Below, piece by piece: positions 21,004 through 30,458 of a stretch of 64,000 bases of DNA (position 1 is the stretch's first letter; every line of letters starts with the position of its first letter). The notes below the pieces were generated by a model. It ran no database searches, was not told the origin of the DNA, and saw only the letters and a program-made list of their open reading frames with translations. The translations under genes were made by a program, and so were the position numbers. The stretch is from Desulfonatronum thioautotrophicum (GTDB lineage Bacteria; Desulfobacterota; Desulfovibrionia; Desulfovibrionales; Desulfonatronaceae): the NCBI RefSeq assembly GCF_000934745.1, contig NZ_JYNO01000001.1, positions 248,001-312,000 of the forward strand, in the 5' to 3' direction.

Positions 21004-21711
21004 TCAATCCATCCCCAGATACGCAGCCTGAACCTTGGGATCCTCCAAAAGGTCGGAGGCCTTGCCGGACATGGTGACCAGACCGGTTTCCAGGACATAG
21101 CCGCGATGGGCGATTTGGAGGGCCATTTGGGCGTTTTGTTCCACCAGGAGGACCGTGGTGCCCGCCTTGTTGATCTGGACGATAACGTCAAAGATGTTTT
21201 CCACGACAATGGGTGCCAAACCCAGGGATGGTTCGTCCAGCAGGAGCAGCTTGGGCCGGGCCATCAGGGCGCGGCCGATGGCCAGCATCTGTTGTTCGCC
21301 TCCGGATAGGGTTCCGCCGTATTGCTTGCGGCGTTCCTTGAGGATTGGAAACATTTCAAAGGCCCGCTCCTCGTCATCTTTCAATCCGGCTTTGTCCTTG
21401 CGCAGATAACCGCCCATGCGCAGATTTTCCAGGACCGTCAAGGCCGGAAAGATCATCCTGCCTTCCGGAACCTGGGTGATGCCCATGGCTACGACCTTGT
21501 CCGTGGCGACCTTGGTAATGTCCTTGCCCAGGAAGGTGATGCTTCCGGAGCGCACCGGGACTACCGAGGAGATGGTCATCAGAGTGGTGGACTTGCCCGC
21601 GCCATTGGACCCGACCAGAGTGACGATCTCTCCGACCTGGACATCCAGGCTGATGCCTTTGAGGGCTTGGATGTTGCCATAGTAGGCCTGCACGTCCCGC
21701 AATTCAAGCAT
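21004..21711 (-). CDS. livF: Branched-chain amino acid ABC transporter ATP-binding protein LivF
   Basis: A 235-residue ATPase with Walker [12 protein letters not shown], signature [16 protein letters not shown], Walker [14 protein letters not shown] and the switch His region. [34 protein letters not shown] is the standard LivF opening. It overlaps livG by 8 bp and is last in the livKHMGF set. Confidence 0.96.
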   Translation of the reverse strand: MLELRDVQAYYGNIQALKGISLDVQVGEIVTLVGSNGAGKSTTLMTISSVVPVRSGSITFLGKDITKVATDKVVAMGITQVPEGRMIFPALTVLENLRMGGYLRKDKAGLKDDEERAFEMFPILKERRKQYGGTLSGGEQQMLAIGRALMARPKLLLLDEPSLGLAPIVVENIFDVIVQINKAGTTVLLVEQNAQMALQIAHRGYVLETGLVTMSGKASDLLEDPKVQAAYLGMD

Positions 21712-22510
21712 GGGCCGCCCCCCTGCCCAGATATGCCTCGATAACCTGGGGATTTTCCCGGACTTCCTTGGGGCCGCCCTCGGCGATCAGGGTGCCGTGG
21801 TCCAAAACCACCAGCCGTTTGCAGATGGTCATCACCAGCTTCATGTCGTGCTCGATGAGCATCACCGTGATACCGGCGTCCAGGATGGCATGGATCAGGT
21901 CCACCAGCATGCGAGTTTCCTTGGGATTCATCCCCGCAGCCGGTTCGTCGAGCAAAAGCAGTTTTGGTTCCGTGGCCAGGGCTCGGGCGATCTCCAAGCG
22001 ACGCTGGTCTCCATATGAGAGGCTGCTGGCGTTGGCCAGGGCGTGATGGCCCAAGCCCACGAAATCCAGCCAGCGCATGGATGCATCCACGATCTCCTTT
22101 TCTTCGGCCCGCTGAAATCTGGTTCGCAAGACGGATCGAAAGAAGTTGGACGTGGTCCTACAATGCCGGGCGATGCGCACATTGTCCAAAACAGTCAGAG
22201 CGCTGAACAGGCGGATATTCTGAAAGGTGCGGGCGATACCCAGTTCCGTCATTTTTTCCGGTTTTCGGCCGTTGATGCGTTGGGATTTCCCACCCAGGGT
22301 AAAGACCAGGTCTCCGGACGTGGGCTTGTAGACCCCGGCAATGCAGTTGAACATGGTTGTCTTTCCAGCGCCGTTGGGGCCGATCAGGCCCAAAATTTCA
22401 CCTTCGATGACGTTAAACGAGACATCCGTCAGGGCCAAAATCCCGCCGAAACGTTTACTGATTCCGTTCACTTCAAGTAGCGGCGTCACGGGTTTCTTCC
22501 TTGGGAGCAT
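21704..22510 (-). CDS. livG: Branched-chain amino acid ABC transporter ATP-binding protein LivG
   Basis: A 268-residue ATPase: Walker A GPNGAGKTTMFNCI, signature LSYGDQRRLEIARAL (the LSYG variant usual for LivG), Walker B LLLLDEPAAGMNP. The LivG-specific GIARTFQNIRLF segment is present. The ATG at 22510 lies inside livM by 38 bp; a GTG at 22489 (VTPLLEVNG) is a plausible shorter start. Confidence 0.95.
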   Translation of the reverse strand: MLPRKKPVTPLLEVNGISKRFGGILALTDVSFNVIEGEILGLIGPNGAGKTTMFNCIAGVYKPTSGDLVFTLGGKSQRINGRKPEKMTELGIARTFQNIRLFSALTVLDNVRIARHCRTTSNFFRSVLRTRFQRAEEKEIVDASMRWLDFVGLGHHALANASSLSYGDQRRLEIARALATEPKLLLLDEPAAGMNPKETRMLVDLIHAILDAGITVMLIEHDMKLVMTICKRLVVLDHGTLIAEGGPKEVRENPQVIEAYLGRGAAHA

Positions 22511-23525
22511 TTCGCGCCGCGAGACGTTTTTGGAGATCGATCAACAGCGGGTTGGAGCGACCGCTGGAGGCAATCGCTGGGAAAAAGCCGGCCGGCTTGA
22601 AACGCATGATCAGGACCATGATCAGCCCATACGCCATGAAGCGGCTCTCCGGAGGCAAACCAAGGGACGACAGCACCTCGCGAAGCACCTCGCCCAGACT
22701 GACCAAAATCACCGCGCCGAGCAAAGCCCCCTTGATATTCCCCAGTCCGCCCAGCACGACCATGCACAAGACCAGGAATGATTCCCAAAACTTGAACATG
22801 TCCGGAGAGAGGAACATGGACCACCGGGCGTAGAAAGCCCCACCCACCGCTCCGATGGCCGCGGAAATGGCAAAGGCGATGACCTTGTAATTGAGGATGT
22901 TCACCCCACAACTGGCAGCAGCCAAGGGGTCTTCCCGGATGGCGTACCAGGCCCGGCCCAGTCGGGAGTCCTCCATCCGGCGCATGATGAAGAAGACCAG
23001 ACCCACCAAAATGGCCACCACGTAGAAGTTGGGCGTCTTGTCGTAGAATTCGAAATACCAGGCATCGTTGAGCCAGGTCAGGTTCAGGGTGATGGGCTGA
23101 ATGCCGGGCAGCCCTAGAGGACCTCTGGTCAGCCAGATTTCATTGGTCAGAAACAGCACCACCAGCTCGGAAAAGCCGAAGGTGACAATGGCGAAATAGT
23201 CCCCAGTCAGGCGCAGGGTCGGCGCACCGAGCAACGCGCCCCACAAGGCCCCGTTCAAGGCGGCCAAGGGCACGATGACCCAGAAGGAAAGGCCGTAGTG
23301 GATGGTCAAAAGCCCGGCGGTGTAAGCCCCGATACCGTAAAAGCCGACGTAGCCCAGGTCCAGCAGACCGCAGAATCCAGGCACGATGTTCAGGCCCATG
23401 GCCAGAATCATGTACACCATGGCCAGGGTCATTACGTGGATGATATAGTCGCTGGACTGCGGCACCAAGGGATAGGTCAGCACCGCGGCGACGACCAGGA
23501 GGACAAGCGATTTTCCAATATTCAC
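22473..23525 (-). CDS. livM: Branched-chain amino acid ABC transporter permease LivM
   Basis: A 350-residue membrane permease with about nine hydrophobic segments. The family motif GFCGLLDLGYVGFYGIGAYT follows the second helix, and the EAA-like region is in GGLGNIKGALLGAVILVSLGEVLREVL. It pairs with LivH. It begins 67 bp after the livH stop and overlaps livG. Confidence 0.95.
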   Translation of the reverse strand: MNIGKSLVLLVVAAVLTYPLVPQSSDYIIHVMTLAMVYMILAMGLNIVPGFCGLLDLGYVGFYGIGAYTAGLLTIHYGLSFWVIVPLAALNGALWGALLGAPTLRLTGDYFAIVTFGFSELVVLFLTNEIWLTRGPLGLPGIQPITLNLTWLNDAWYFEFYDKTPNFYVVAILVGLVFFIMRRMEDSRLGRAWYAIREDPLAAASCGVNILNYKVIAFAISAAIGAVGGAFYARWSMFLSPDMFKFWESFLVLCMVVLGGLGNIKGALLGAVILVSLGEVLREVLSSLGLPPESRFMAYGLIMVLIMRFKPAGFFPAIASSGRSNPLLIDLQKRLAARNAPKEETRDAAT

Positions 23526-23592
23526 GAAATTCCCCGAAATATGCGCTGTGCGTATGGCGTGTTGTCGGTTAAACGAAGTATCTTGACGAGCG

Positions 23593-24480
23593 CTACGCCT
23601 TGTCGATCACGGACTTTCCCAGGATGCCGGAAGGCCGAAAAATGATCACGGCGATCATCACCGCGTAAGCTACGCCGTCGCGGTAAAGCGACGAAACATA
23701 CCCCGCACCCAGTGTCTCGGCGACTCCCAGAACCACTCCTCCGACCATGGCCCCGGGAACCGAGCCGATACCGCCGAGCACTGCCGCGGCAAAGGCCTTG
23801 ACCCCGGCGGTGTAACCCATGGTCGGGTACAAGGTGTTGTAGTAGACGGAAACCAGAATCCCGGCCACCGCGCCCATGGCCGAACCCAGGGCAAAGGTAA
23901 AGGAGATGACGTAGTTGACGTTGATGCCCATCAGGGAGGCCGCGGTCTTGTTCTGGGCCAGGGCGCGCATGGCCGTGCCGATCCGGGTCTTGTTGATGGT
24001 CAGGTACAGACCGATCATCATGATGATGGCCACGGCAAAGATGAAGAGTTGCAGCCATGTCAGGCTGACATCGCCCAGAACCAGGGCCTTTTCCCGAAAA
24101 AAAGGCGGCAAGGCCGCCTGGGGAAAGGGTCGGGAGCGGCTGCCCCAGATCATCAGGGCCACGTTCTGGAGAAAAATGGACATTCCAATGGCCGTGATCA
24201 GCGCGGCCAGCCGGGGTGCCTTGCGCAGAGGGCGGTAGGCGATGATGTCCAGCAGGATGCCGCAAAGAATGCAGCAAAGAATCGCCATGAGAATGGCCGC
24301 GTAGAAGGGCAGGCCTGCGGCGGTGATGAAGGTCACGCAAAAAAAGGCCCCGAGCATGTAGATTTCACCATGGGCGAAATTGATGAGCTGAATCACTCCG
24401 TAGACCATGGTGTAGCCTACGGCGATCAGGGCATAAATCAGGCCCAGTGTCAAACCGTTGATCAGTTGTTGTTCAAGCAA
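23593..24480 (-). CDS. livH: Branched-chain amino acid ABC transporter permease LivH
   Basis: A 295-residue permease opening MLEQQLINGLTLGLIYALIAVGYTMVYGVIQLINFAHGEIYMLGA, the standard LivH N-terminus, with about eight hydrophobic helices and the cytoplasmic coupling motif LGGIGSVPGAMVGGVVLGVAE. It is separated from livK by a gap with a strong hairpin. Confidence 0.95.
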   Translation of the reverse strand: MLEQQLINGLTLGLIYALIAVGYTMVYGVIQLINFAHGEIYMLGAFFCVTFITAAGLPFYAAILMAILCCILCGILLDIIAYRPLRKAPRLAALITAIGMSIFLQNVALMIWGSRSRPFPQAALPPFFREKALVLGDVSLTWLQLFIFAVAIIMMIGLYLTINKTRIGTAMRALAQNKTAASLMGINVNYVISFTFALGSAMGAVAGILVSVYYNTLYPTMGYTAGVKAFAAAVLGGIGSVPGAMVGGVVLGVAETLGAGYVSSLYRDGVAYAVMIAVIIFRPSGILGKSVIDKA

Positions 24481-24518
24481 GTGGGTCTCCTGCCGACGAG
24501 GTGGGGAAGATCTGAATG

Positions 24519-24559
24519 AAACGGAAACAGGCCGGGAGTATCCCGGCCTGTTTCCGTTT
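24519..24559 (-). terminator. Strong hairpin between livK and livH (attenuator-like)
   Basis: A perfect 19-bp inverted repeat (24519-24537 with 24541-24559) with a 3-base loop lies 17 bp after the livK stop. It lacks a long U-run on the minus-strand side (CGTTTCATTC). It may act as a partial terminator or 3'-end stabiliser, which would leave livK mRNA in excess over the membrane genes. Confidence 0.75.
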
Positions 24560-24576
24560 GAATGATGTGGCTGAGG

Positions 24577-25731
24577 CTATTGCATCTGCACGGGAGCAGC
24601 CATGAAGGCCCCGTCCTTGACCATCTTCACGAAGGCACCCTTTTCGGGGTCGCCGATTTCATTAAAAAAGGTCGGGCCGGTGATGCCGATATAGGCGTTT
24701 TCCAGGGAGTCCATGCCGGCCAGGTAGTCACGAATCGCGGCCCGATCTGTGCCGACGGCGACTACGGCGGCGATGAACTTGCCTGCGGCGTCATGGGCAT
24801 TGGCGCTCATCCAGTCCAGGTCGCGCTGAAACCTCTCCTGGAACATCTTGATGAACTCCTGTGCATGCTCCGGGGCAGCTTCGGCCAGGAAGGGCACGGT
24901 CATGAAGGTATTGTTCGCCGCGTCCCCGGCAAGGTTGATGAAGTCCACGTTGTCCAGGCCGTCTCCGCCGAACTTGACCACGTTCATGCCCAGGTTTCCT
25001 GCCTGAGCCGCGATGAGCGCGCCTTCGTTGTAATAACCGGCAATAAACAGTCCGTCCGGGTTGCCGCCGCGCAGACGGGTCAACTGCGGAGCAAAATCCG
25101 TGGCGCCTTTGACATAGCCTTCCTCGCCGATAACGGCCAAGCCGATGTTGTTGGCCTGGGCCACGAAGGCGTTTTTCAGGCCGATGCCGTAGTCGTTGTT
25201 TTCATAAAACACGGCGATGCGTTCCAGGCCCAGAACGTCCTTGACGTAGTTGGCCAGGAAATATCCCTGATAATCGTCCAGGTAGACATTGCGGAAGGAC
25301 CAGACACGACCCTGATTATCCCTGTTTTGCTGGCTGATGTTCACATTGGTGGCCGTGGGGGAAATCACCGGAATGCCCATGCGTACGTAAGTGGGCAGGG
25401 CGGCCAGATGGGCCGAAGAACAGACATGGCCGACCACGCCGACGATGTCCCGGTCGCCGACGATGCGCGGAGCCACCACCGCGGCTTCGCGAGGCTCGCA
25501 CATATCGTCGAAAAAGGCGAGTTCTACCATGACGCCGTCAATACCGCCGGCGGCGTTGATTTGCTCAACCTTGGTCTCCACGCCGGCCCTGATATTTTCG
25601 CCGTAGGAAGCGGCCGGTCCGGTCAGGGGCGCGGCCACGGCAATCTTGATTCTTTGCGCCCAGGCGGGGGTGCAGACCAGAGCCAGCAAACATGCGGCCA
25701 CGACAGCCTTGATCCAACTACTTGCACGCAT
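24577..25731 (-). CDS. livK: Branched-chain amino acid ABC transporter substrate-binding protein LivK
   Basis: A 384-residue periplasmic binding protein. The Sec signal peptide is about residues 1-25 (charged MRASSWIK, hydrophobic core AVVAACLLALVC, cleavage after TPAWA). The mature part begins QRIKIAVAAPLTGPAASYGENIRAG, the type I binding-protein fold of the LIVAT family. The ATG at 25731 has a strong GGAGGA site; the frame is open further upstream without conservation. First gene of the transporter operon. Confidence 0.95.
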   Translation of the reverse strand: MRASSWIKAVVAACLLALVCTPAWAQRIKIAVAAPLTGPAASYGENIRAGVETKVEQINAAGGIDGVMVELAFFDDMCEPREAAVVAPRIVGDRDIVGVVGHVCSSAHLAALPTYVRMGIPVISPTATNVNISQQNRDNQGRVWSFRNVYLDDYQGYFLANYVKDVLGLERIAVFYENNDYGIGLKNAFVAQANNIGLAVIGEEGYVKGATDFAPQLTRLRGGNPDGLFIAGYYNEGALIAAQAGNLGMNVVKFGGDGLDNVDFINLAGDAANNTFMTVPFLAEAAPEHAQEFIKMFQERFQRDLDWMSANAHDAAGKFIAAVVAVGTDRAAIRDYLAGMDSLENAYIGITGPTFFNEIGDPEKGAFVKMVKDGAFMAAPVQMQ

Positions 25732-26088
25732 TGCGTTCCTCCATCGTTGACGTTGAATGTTATTCTGACCAAAAACAGTGGAATTAAATAAAGCACGACC
25801 GAATGACTCGCAAGATGCCTGATCATCACAGGGACCATGGCCATTTGCCACGGGATTGAGCATCCCCAGGATTTCAAGACGACGTCCAGAGATCATCCTG
25901 ATGAAAGCAGTTTGTCGCCACCAGAAGACAAACCCATCACTGAAACAAAAAAAGCCATGCCATGAACAAAACCGCACTGTCAATAAAATTCACAGGCAAC
26001 GCCCTAGTTTATTGCTATAATTGCCGTATTTTTAATGGCGCAAGTGCTTGCGTCCTCCACGAAATCACCCGAACTCTGTCTCGCTTCA
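25732..26088 (+). other. Divergent intergenic region between livK and the FKBP gene
   Basis: About 360 bp of lower-GC sequence with no supported gene. It must contain the livK promoter on the minus strand; I cannot place it with confidence. A TATAAT at about 26014 has no matching -35 at a normal spacing. Confidence 0.5.
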
Positions 26089-26117
26089 TGGACAACATCA
26101 GGCGGCTATCCTATAAT
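26089..26117 (+). promoter_or_regulatory. Sigma-70 promoter of the FKBP lipoprotein gene
   Basis: TGGACA (26089-26094) and a perfect TATAAT (26112-26117) are separated by 17 bp, and the gene starts 45 bp downstream. This is the best promoter match in the window. Confidence 0.65.
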
Positions 26118-26161
26118 AAATTTTTTGAACACCAAACAATTGATTCATTCAAGGAGATTGC

Positions 26162-26929
26162 ATGAGTTTTCGAAAATCGACCATCGCGTCCTGCCTCGGT
26201 ATTTTTTTCGGACTGGGAGTCCTGGGTTGCGGCCAGGAGCAGGCACCCGCACCCCAGGTCGGCGAGGGGCCACGTCCCGTGCACAGCCTGGAGACGGATG
26301 TCCAGAGAACCAGTTACGCCATCGGTTTGGACATCGGAACCAACATTGCCATGGGCGAATTGGAGGTGGATGTGGACGCCATGGCTCAAGGGCTGCGTGA
26401 CGGTTTGGGAGTTGGCGGCGCACCGCTGATGACCCAGGAAGAACAGCTGCAGGTTTTGGCCGCCTTGCAGCAAGACCTGATGCAGAAGCAGATGGAGATG
26501 GTCCAGATGCAGGCCGCTGAAAATATTGCCAAAGGTGAGGCCTTCATGGCCGAGTTCCGAGAGCAGGAGGGAGTTCAAGCCACGGAAAGCGGCATTTTAT
26601 TTCGGGTCATCGAAGAAGGTGACGGAGAAATGCCCCGGGCCGAGGATATCGTCACTGTGCATTACACCGGAACCTTGGTGGACGGAACGGTGTTCGACAG
26701 TTCCCTGGAACGCGGTGAACCAGCCACCTTCCCTCTGCAGGGAGTGATCCCCGGCTGGATCGAAATCCTGCAGATCATGCCCCAGGGCTCGAAATGGGAA
26801 GTGGTCATCCCCCCGGACATGGCCTATGGCCCGCAACAGGCCGGCCCCTTGATCGAACCCAACTCCACCCTGGTCTTTGAGATTGAGCTGCTGGACATCA
26901 TCCGGGCCGAAGCTCCTGAACAGGAGTAA
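26162..26929 (+). CDS. FKBP-type peptidyl-prolyl isomerase lipoprotein (FkpA/Mip-like)
   Basis: A 255-residue exported isomerase. A charged MSFRKS start, hydrophobic segment and lipobox ending VLGC (Cys23) predict a lipoprotein. Residues 45-140 form the helical dimerisation domain of FkpA/Mip proteins (TSYAIGLDIGTNIAMGELEVD, LMQKQMEMVQMQAAEN). The FKBP domain starts at about 150 and shows VTVHYTGTLVDGTVFDSS, FPLQGVIPGWIEILQIMPQGSKWEVVIPPDMAYG and the Phe/Ile ending. GGAG lies 7 bases before the ATG. A monocistronic unit with its own promoter and terminator; it probably assists folding of periplasmic or outer-membrane proteins. Confidence 0.93.
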   Translation: MSFRKSTIASCLGIFFGLGVLGCGQEQAPAPQVGEGPRPVHSLETDVQRTSYAIGLDIGTNIAMGELEVDVDAMAQGLRDGLGVGGAPLMTQEEQLQVLAALQQDLMQKQMEMVQMQAAENIAKGEAFMAEFREQEGVQATESGILFRVIEEGDGEMPRAEDIVTVHYTGTLVDGTVFDSSLERGEPATFPLQGVIPGWIEILQIMPQGSKWEVVIPPDMAYGPQQAGPLIEPNSTLVFEIELLDIIRAEAPEQE

Positions 26930-26960
26930 AATACGCTCCCGAGGACCCACAGCACCAAGA

Positions 26961-26998
26961 ACAAAAAGCCCCTGCCAGGTATGGCAGGGGCTTTTTGT
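26961..26998 (+). terminator. Rho-independent terminator after the FKBP gene
   Basis: A perfect 17-bp inverted repeat (26961-26977 and 26982-26998), GC-rich core AGCCCCTGCCA, 4-base loop, flanked by A5 and T5. It can work in both directions, also serving the convergent kinase gene. Confidence 0.9.
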
Positions 26999-27076
26999 TG
27001 GAATCCAATCGGTAAAAACCTCGCCTGACGAGTCACCGCGAATAAGCTTTGGCCAATACAGCCGCCCATCATGAGC

Positions 27077-29194
27077 TCAGGCCTCTGCGTCCAGTATCTC
27101 CCGGACCTTTCCTTCCAACTCGTTGATACGAAAGGGCTTGCCGATAAAACCGGCTGCGCCGACATGAAGGACGTCGTCAATTTGTCCGGAGGCTGAATAG
27201 CCACTGGCAACCAGCACTCGGGCTTTTGGGTCCATCCTCAACAATTCCAGCAGACATTGCCGCCCGCCCATCCCAGGCATGCTTAAGTCCAGGATAACCA
27301 TGTCAATGGAGTGACCATGCTCCGCATACAAGCGCAGCGCCTCTTCGCCGTTGGAGACGCTGGCGGTCTTGTACCCAAAGGACTCCAGTGCTTCGGAGGT
27401 CAGCGTACGAATGTCGGCTTCGTCGTCCACAATAAGAATGTATTCCGTGCCACCATGCGCATGAACTTCAGAGGGCAAAACCATATCGCAATGCTGCTCC
27501 CGCGGATCAGCGGTCGGCCAAAAGATGGAGAAGGTGGATCCTTTGCCCGGCTCACTGGAAGCGAAGATGTGGCCTCCATGGCCTTTGACGATGCCATAAA
27601 CCGTGGCGAGCCCCAGACCAGTTCCCTTGCCCATGTCCTTCGTTGTAAAAAATGGCTCGAAAATGTGCAGGAGGGTCTCTTTGGCCATGCCACAACCGGT
27701 ATCCGAAACACTCAGGAGGACATACCGACCAGGATCTATCCCGCGATGTAATTCTGAGCATTCAGCGTCAAGATGGGCATTGGAAGTCTTCAGGGCAAAA
27801 TTACCTCCCTGAGGCATGGCATCAGCGGCATTGGCAGCGAGATTGAGCAGAACCTGTTCCACCTGAAGGGGATCGGCGTTGATTGGCCAGAGCTCCTCCT
27901 CCAGGCACATCTCAATGGTGATCATTTTCGGGAGCGTCCGCTCAAAGAGTGACCTGACCTCATTGATAGCCGCATTCAAGTCAAGAAGACGCATTTCCCG
28001 CTTTGCCTTGCGACTGAAGGTGAGCAACTGTCGCACAAGCTGAGAGGCTCTCTGGATACATCTGTCCAGTATTGCAAGGTGTCGGTTCGCCTGATTGTCA
28101 ATCGGAACACCTCGAGAGAGCATATCGATGCTCCCAGCCATGATGTGCAAAAGGTTATTGAAATCGTGCGCCACCCCTCCAGCCAGGACGCCCACAGTTT
28201 CCATTTTTTGGGTCTGGTCAAGCTGTTCCTGAAGCGCCTTTCTGGCCGCCTCCGACTGCTTTCCCTCGGTGATGTCGGTATACGTTCCCAGCATTCTGGC
28301 GGGCTTTCCCTGTTCATCGCGACGAACGATACTGCCTCTGCGCCGGATCCACATCCATTCGCCATTTTTTTTCAAAAAACGATAAACAACATCAAACATG
28401 CTGGTATCATTTAAAAAATGCCTTTCAATTTCCTGCCTGACCGTATCCAGGTCTTCAGGATGGATCCGCCTCTCGAACTCCTCCATTTTGCTGGGAAATT
28501 CCTTGAACTCGTATCCTGCCATCGCATAGCACCGCTCATCAACGTACAATTTCCCTGAAGCGATATCCCAGTCCCAGATACCGTCATTGATCGCGGCCAT
28601 GACGCTGGCAAATCGGTCTTCACTTTCAACAAGAACACGATTCTTTTCCCAAAGAAGGCGGTACAGTTCCAATGCCTCCAGGGAGGCCGCGCAACTTTGA
28701 CAGAGAATGACCAAGAGAGGGTGCAACGCATCCGGGAACGAGTGGGATCGAAGGTGGCCAATGAACAGTCCCCGAATCCGGGATGAAGTGGCAATGGCTT
28801 GCACCAACAGCCGCCCTTCAGGTGTTGAGCCGGCCGCAAGAATGGGTTTCTCGCCGGCCAACGCCAGGGAAGTGATCCCCTCTTTGACGAGAAGATCAAA
28901 ATCGTTGCTCAGCACCTGCCGCTGGTGGTCTGGCTCGCAATGTTCCAGTCGAAAATCGTGCGACGTTTCATCCACCAGCCACAGGCCGACAGCGGTAAAC
29001 GGGGTAAGCCGAAGAATGCGCAAAGCCGTATCCCGGAGGATTTCTCGGGGCACCCTGCAGTTGTTGTGGCATGGCCTGAAATCGCCCAGGTCGGCTGCCG
29101 TGTTCAAGGCCTCAATGATGCTTCGGTGCTCGTTTTCCAGATAGGCGAGCCGTTCCTGCAGTGCGCGGAGTTCATGAGAGTGATCATGCTGCAT
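27077..29194 (-). CDS. Hybrid sensor histidine kinase (GAF-like, PAS, HisKA, HATPase, REC)
   Basis: A 705-residue soluble hybrid kinase without transmembrane segments. An N-terminal helix and GAF-like region (about 40-180) contains Cys42 and Cys46 (PCHNNC). The PAS domain (about 195-315) includes DGIWDWDIASGKLYVDERCYAMAGY and ends with MLGTYTDITEGKQ. The HisKA phospho-His is 343 (GGVAHDFNNLLH); HATPase motifs follow (NLAANAADAMP, VSDTGCGM, GTGLGLATVYGIV). The C-terminal receiver has phospho-acceptor Asp636 in VILDLSMPG. The cytoplasmic make-up and Cys pair suggest sensing of an internal or redox signal. Its ATG overlaps the upstream HDOD gene by 11 bp. Confidence 0.92.
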   Translation of the reverse strand: MQHDHSHELRALQERLAYLENEHRSIIEALNTAADLGDFRPCHNNCRVPREILRDTALRILRLTPFTAVGLWLVDETSHDFRLEHCEPDHQRQVLSNDFDLLVKEGITSLALAGEKPILAAGSTPEGRLLVQAIATSSRIRGLFIGHLRSHSFPDALHPLLVILCQSCAASLEALELYRLLWEKNRVLVESEDRFASVMAAINDGIWDWDIASGKLYVDERCYAMAGYEFKEFPSKMEEFERRIHPEDLDTVRQEIERHFLNDTSMFDVVYRFLKKNGEWMWIRRRGSIVRRDEQGKPARMLGTYTDITEGKQSEAARKALQEQLDQTQKMETVGVLAGGVAHDFNNLLHIMAGSIDMLSRGVPIDNQANRHLAILDRCIQRASQLVRQLLTFSRKAKREMRLLDLNAAINEVRSLFERTLPKMITIEMCLEEELWPINADPLQVEQVLLNLAANAADAMPQGGNFALKTSNAHLDAECSELHRGIDPGRYVLLSVSDTGCGMAKETLLHIFEPFFTTKDMGKGTGLGLATVYGIVKGHGGHIFASSEPGKGSTFSIFWPTADPREQHCDMVLPSEVHAHGGTEYILIVDDEADIRTLTSEALESFGYKTASVSNGEEALRLYAEHGHSIDMVILDLSMPGMGGRQCLLELLRMDPKARVLVASGYSASGQIDDVLHVGAAGFIGKPFRINELEGKVREILDAEA

Positions 29195-30458
29195 CGGAGT
29201 GTTCCTGCAGAATGATCCGCATAAGATCGCGGAGTTGATTTTGCGCTTGCATGACCACCGTCGGCAGGACGTTCAGGGGGAGGCCGGTTTGCTCCCAGGC
29301 TGTTGCGGCAACAGGCGTGACCCGCCTGGAGCCGCTATGTCCAAACCCCACGGCGTGGGCGATGGCGTTGGCAATATGCACCAGTACGACCGCCTTGGAA
29401 CGTTCCCCCTCCTGGCCTGGCTCATGGTGATACCGGACAGCATCCTGGAGGCTTTGAGGAATGTTCCAGGCCTGCAGCAAAGCTCCCCCCAATTCGGCGT
29501 GCGAAAATCCCAGGGTTGACTGCTCGATCTGATGTAGCGGAATGGACGAGGACCAGGAACGCTGGATCATTTTTGCCGTCAGAGCGGGATAGTTTTTGAT
29601 CAGCACCTGACGCCCCACATCGTGCAACAGCCCCGCGACAAATATGCGTTCCAGTTTGGCTTGATTCATTTGGGCGGCCAGAATTCTGGCCAAAACGCCC
29701 ACAGCAATGCTATGTTCCCAAAAGTCATGAACATCAATGATATCTTTCGGCACATTATCGAACATTGATGTTACGGAGATGCCCATGGCCAGGTTGGTTA
29801 TCTCAACAGTCCCAATAATGGTCACGGCCCTGGAAAGCGTATCCACCCTGGAGATGAACCCGAAAAAGGAACTATTGACCAGGCGCAACAGTCTGGAGGA
29901 GAGGCTCGTATCTTTGCTGATGATTTCGGCAATCTGGGCAGAGGAACTCGTGGGGCTGACAACCGCCTCAAGCAGTTCGTGAAAAATCCCCGGCAAGGTG
30001 ACCAGGTCAACCTCCCTGGAAACGATCTGCGACAGTTGTGGCGTTTCATTTTCCCCGTGAAAGGCGGGAACAACCTTCAGGGGTTTAGTGCCCCAACAGT
30101 GATCGAAGAGATCGTGCGCGACCTTGTTGTTCCATTCGGCGGAAATGCGCCGTTGAAACAGGGCAACCAGCATTTTGGTGATCGGCAGTTCATGGTCGCA
30201 CCAAGCGAATCTCCACTCGGTCAACGCCTCCAGCGCACGTCTGGATTCCGGGTCAATATCTCGCAGAGGGTCTTGGCTGGTGGGGGGTGTCGGACCAGGA
30301 TACACCTCGGCCTCGGCAATGCCCCAAATCCGAGCAATTTTCAAATGCTCTCCCGTCAGGCATGCTCCGGCGGACAACAGCAATCGCCCATGTTTGGTTC
30401 GCAGGTCGGACGTAAGGACCATGCCCGGCTGGAGATCATCGATGCTACACAGAGCCAT
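29184..30458 (-). CDS. HDOD-domain protein paired with hybrid kinase
   Basis: A 424-residue protein. The N-terminus (MALCSIDDLQPGMVLTSDLRTKHGRLLLSAGACLTGEHLKIAR) resembles the accessory segment found before HD-GYP and HDOD domains. The HDOD domain covers about residues 155-350 (VSPTSSSAQIAEIISKDTSLSSRLLRLVNSSFFGF, FVAGLLHDVGRQVLI, FSHAELGGALLQAWNIP). First gene of a two-gene unit with the kinase, which is translated from an overlapping start. Probably an adaptor in the same pathway. Confidence 0.88.
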   Translation of the reverse strand: MALCSIDDLQPGMVLTSDLRTKHGRLLLSAGACLTGEHLKIARIWGIAEAEVYPGPTPPTSQDPLRDIDPESRRALEALTEWRFAWCDHELPITKMLVALFQRRISAEWNNKVAHDLFDHCWGTKPLKVVPAFHGENETPQLSQIVSREVDLVTLPGIFHELLEAVVSPTSSSAQIAEIISKDTSLSSRLLRLVNSSFFGFISRVDTLSRAVTIIGTVEITNLAMGISVTSMFDNVPKDIIDVHDFWEHSIAVGVLARILAAQMNQAKLERIFVAGLLHDVGRQVLIKNYPALTAKMIQRSWSSSIPLHQIEQSTLGFSHAELGGALLQAWNIPQSLQDAVRYHHEPGQEGERSKAVVLVHIANAIAHAVGFGHSGSRRVTPVAATAWEQTGLPLNVLPTVVMQAQNQLRDLMRIILQEHSDAA

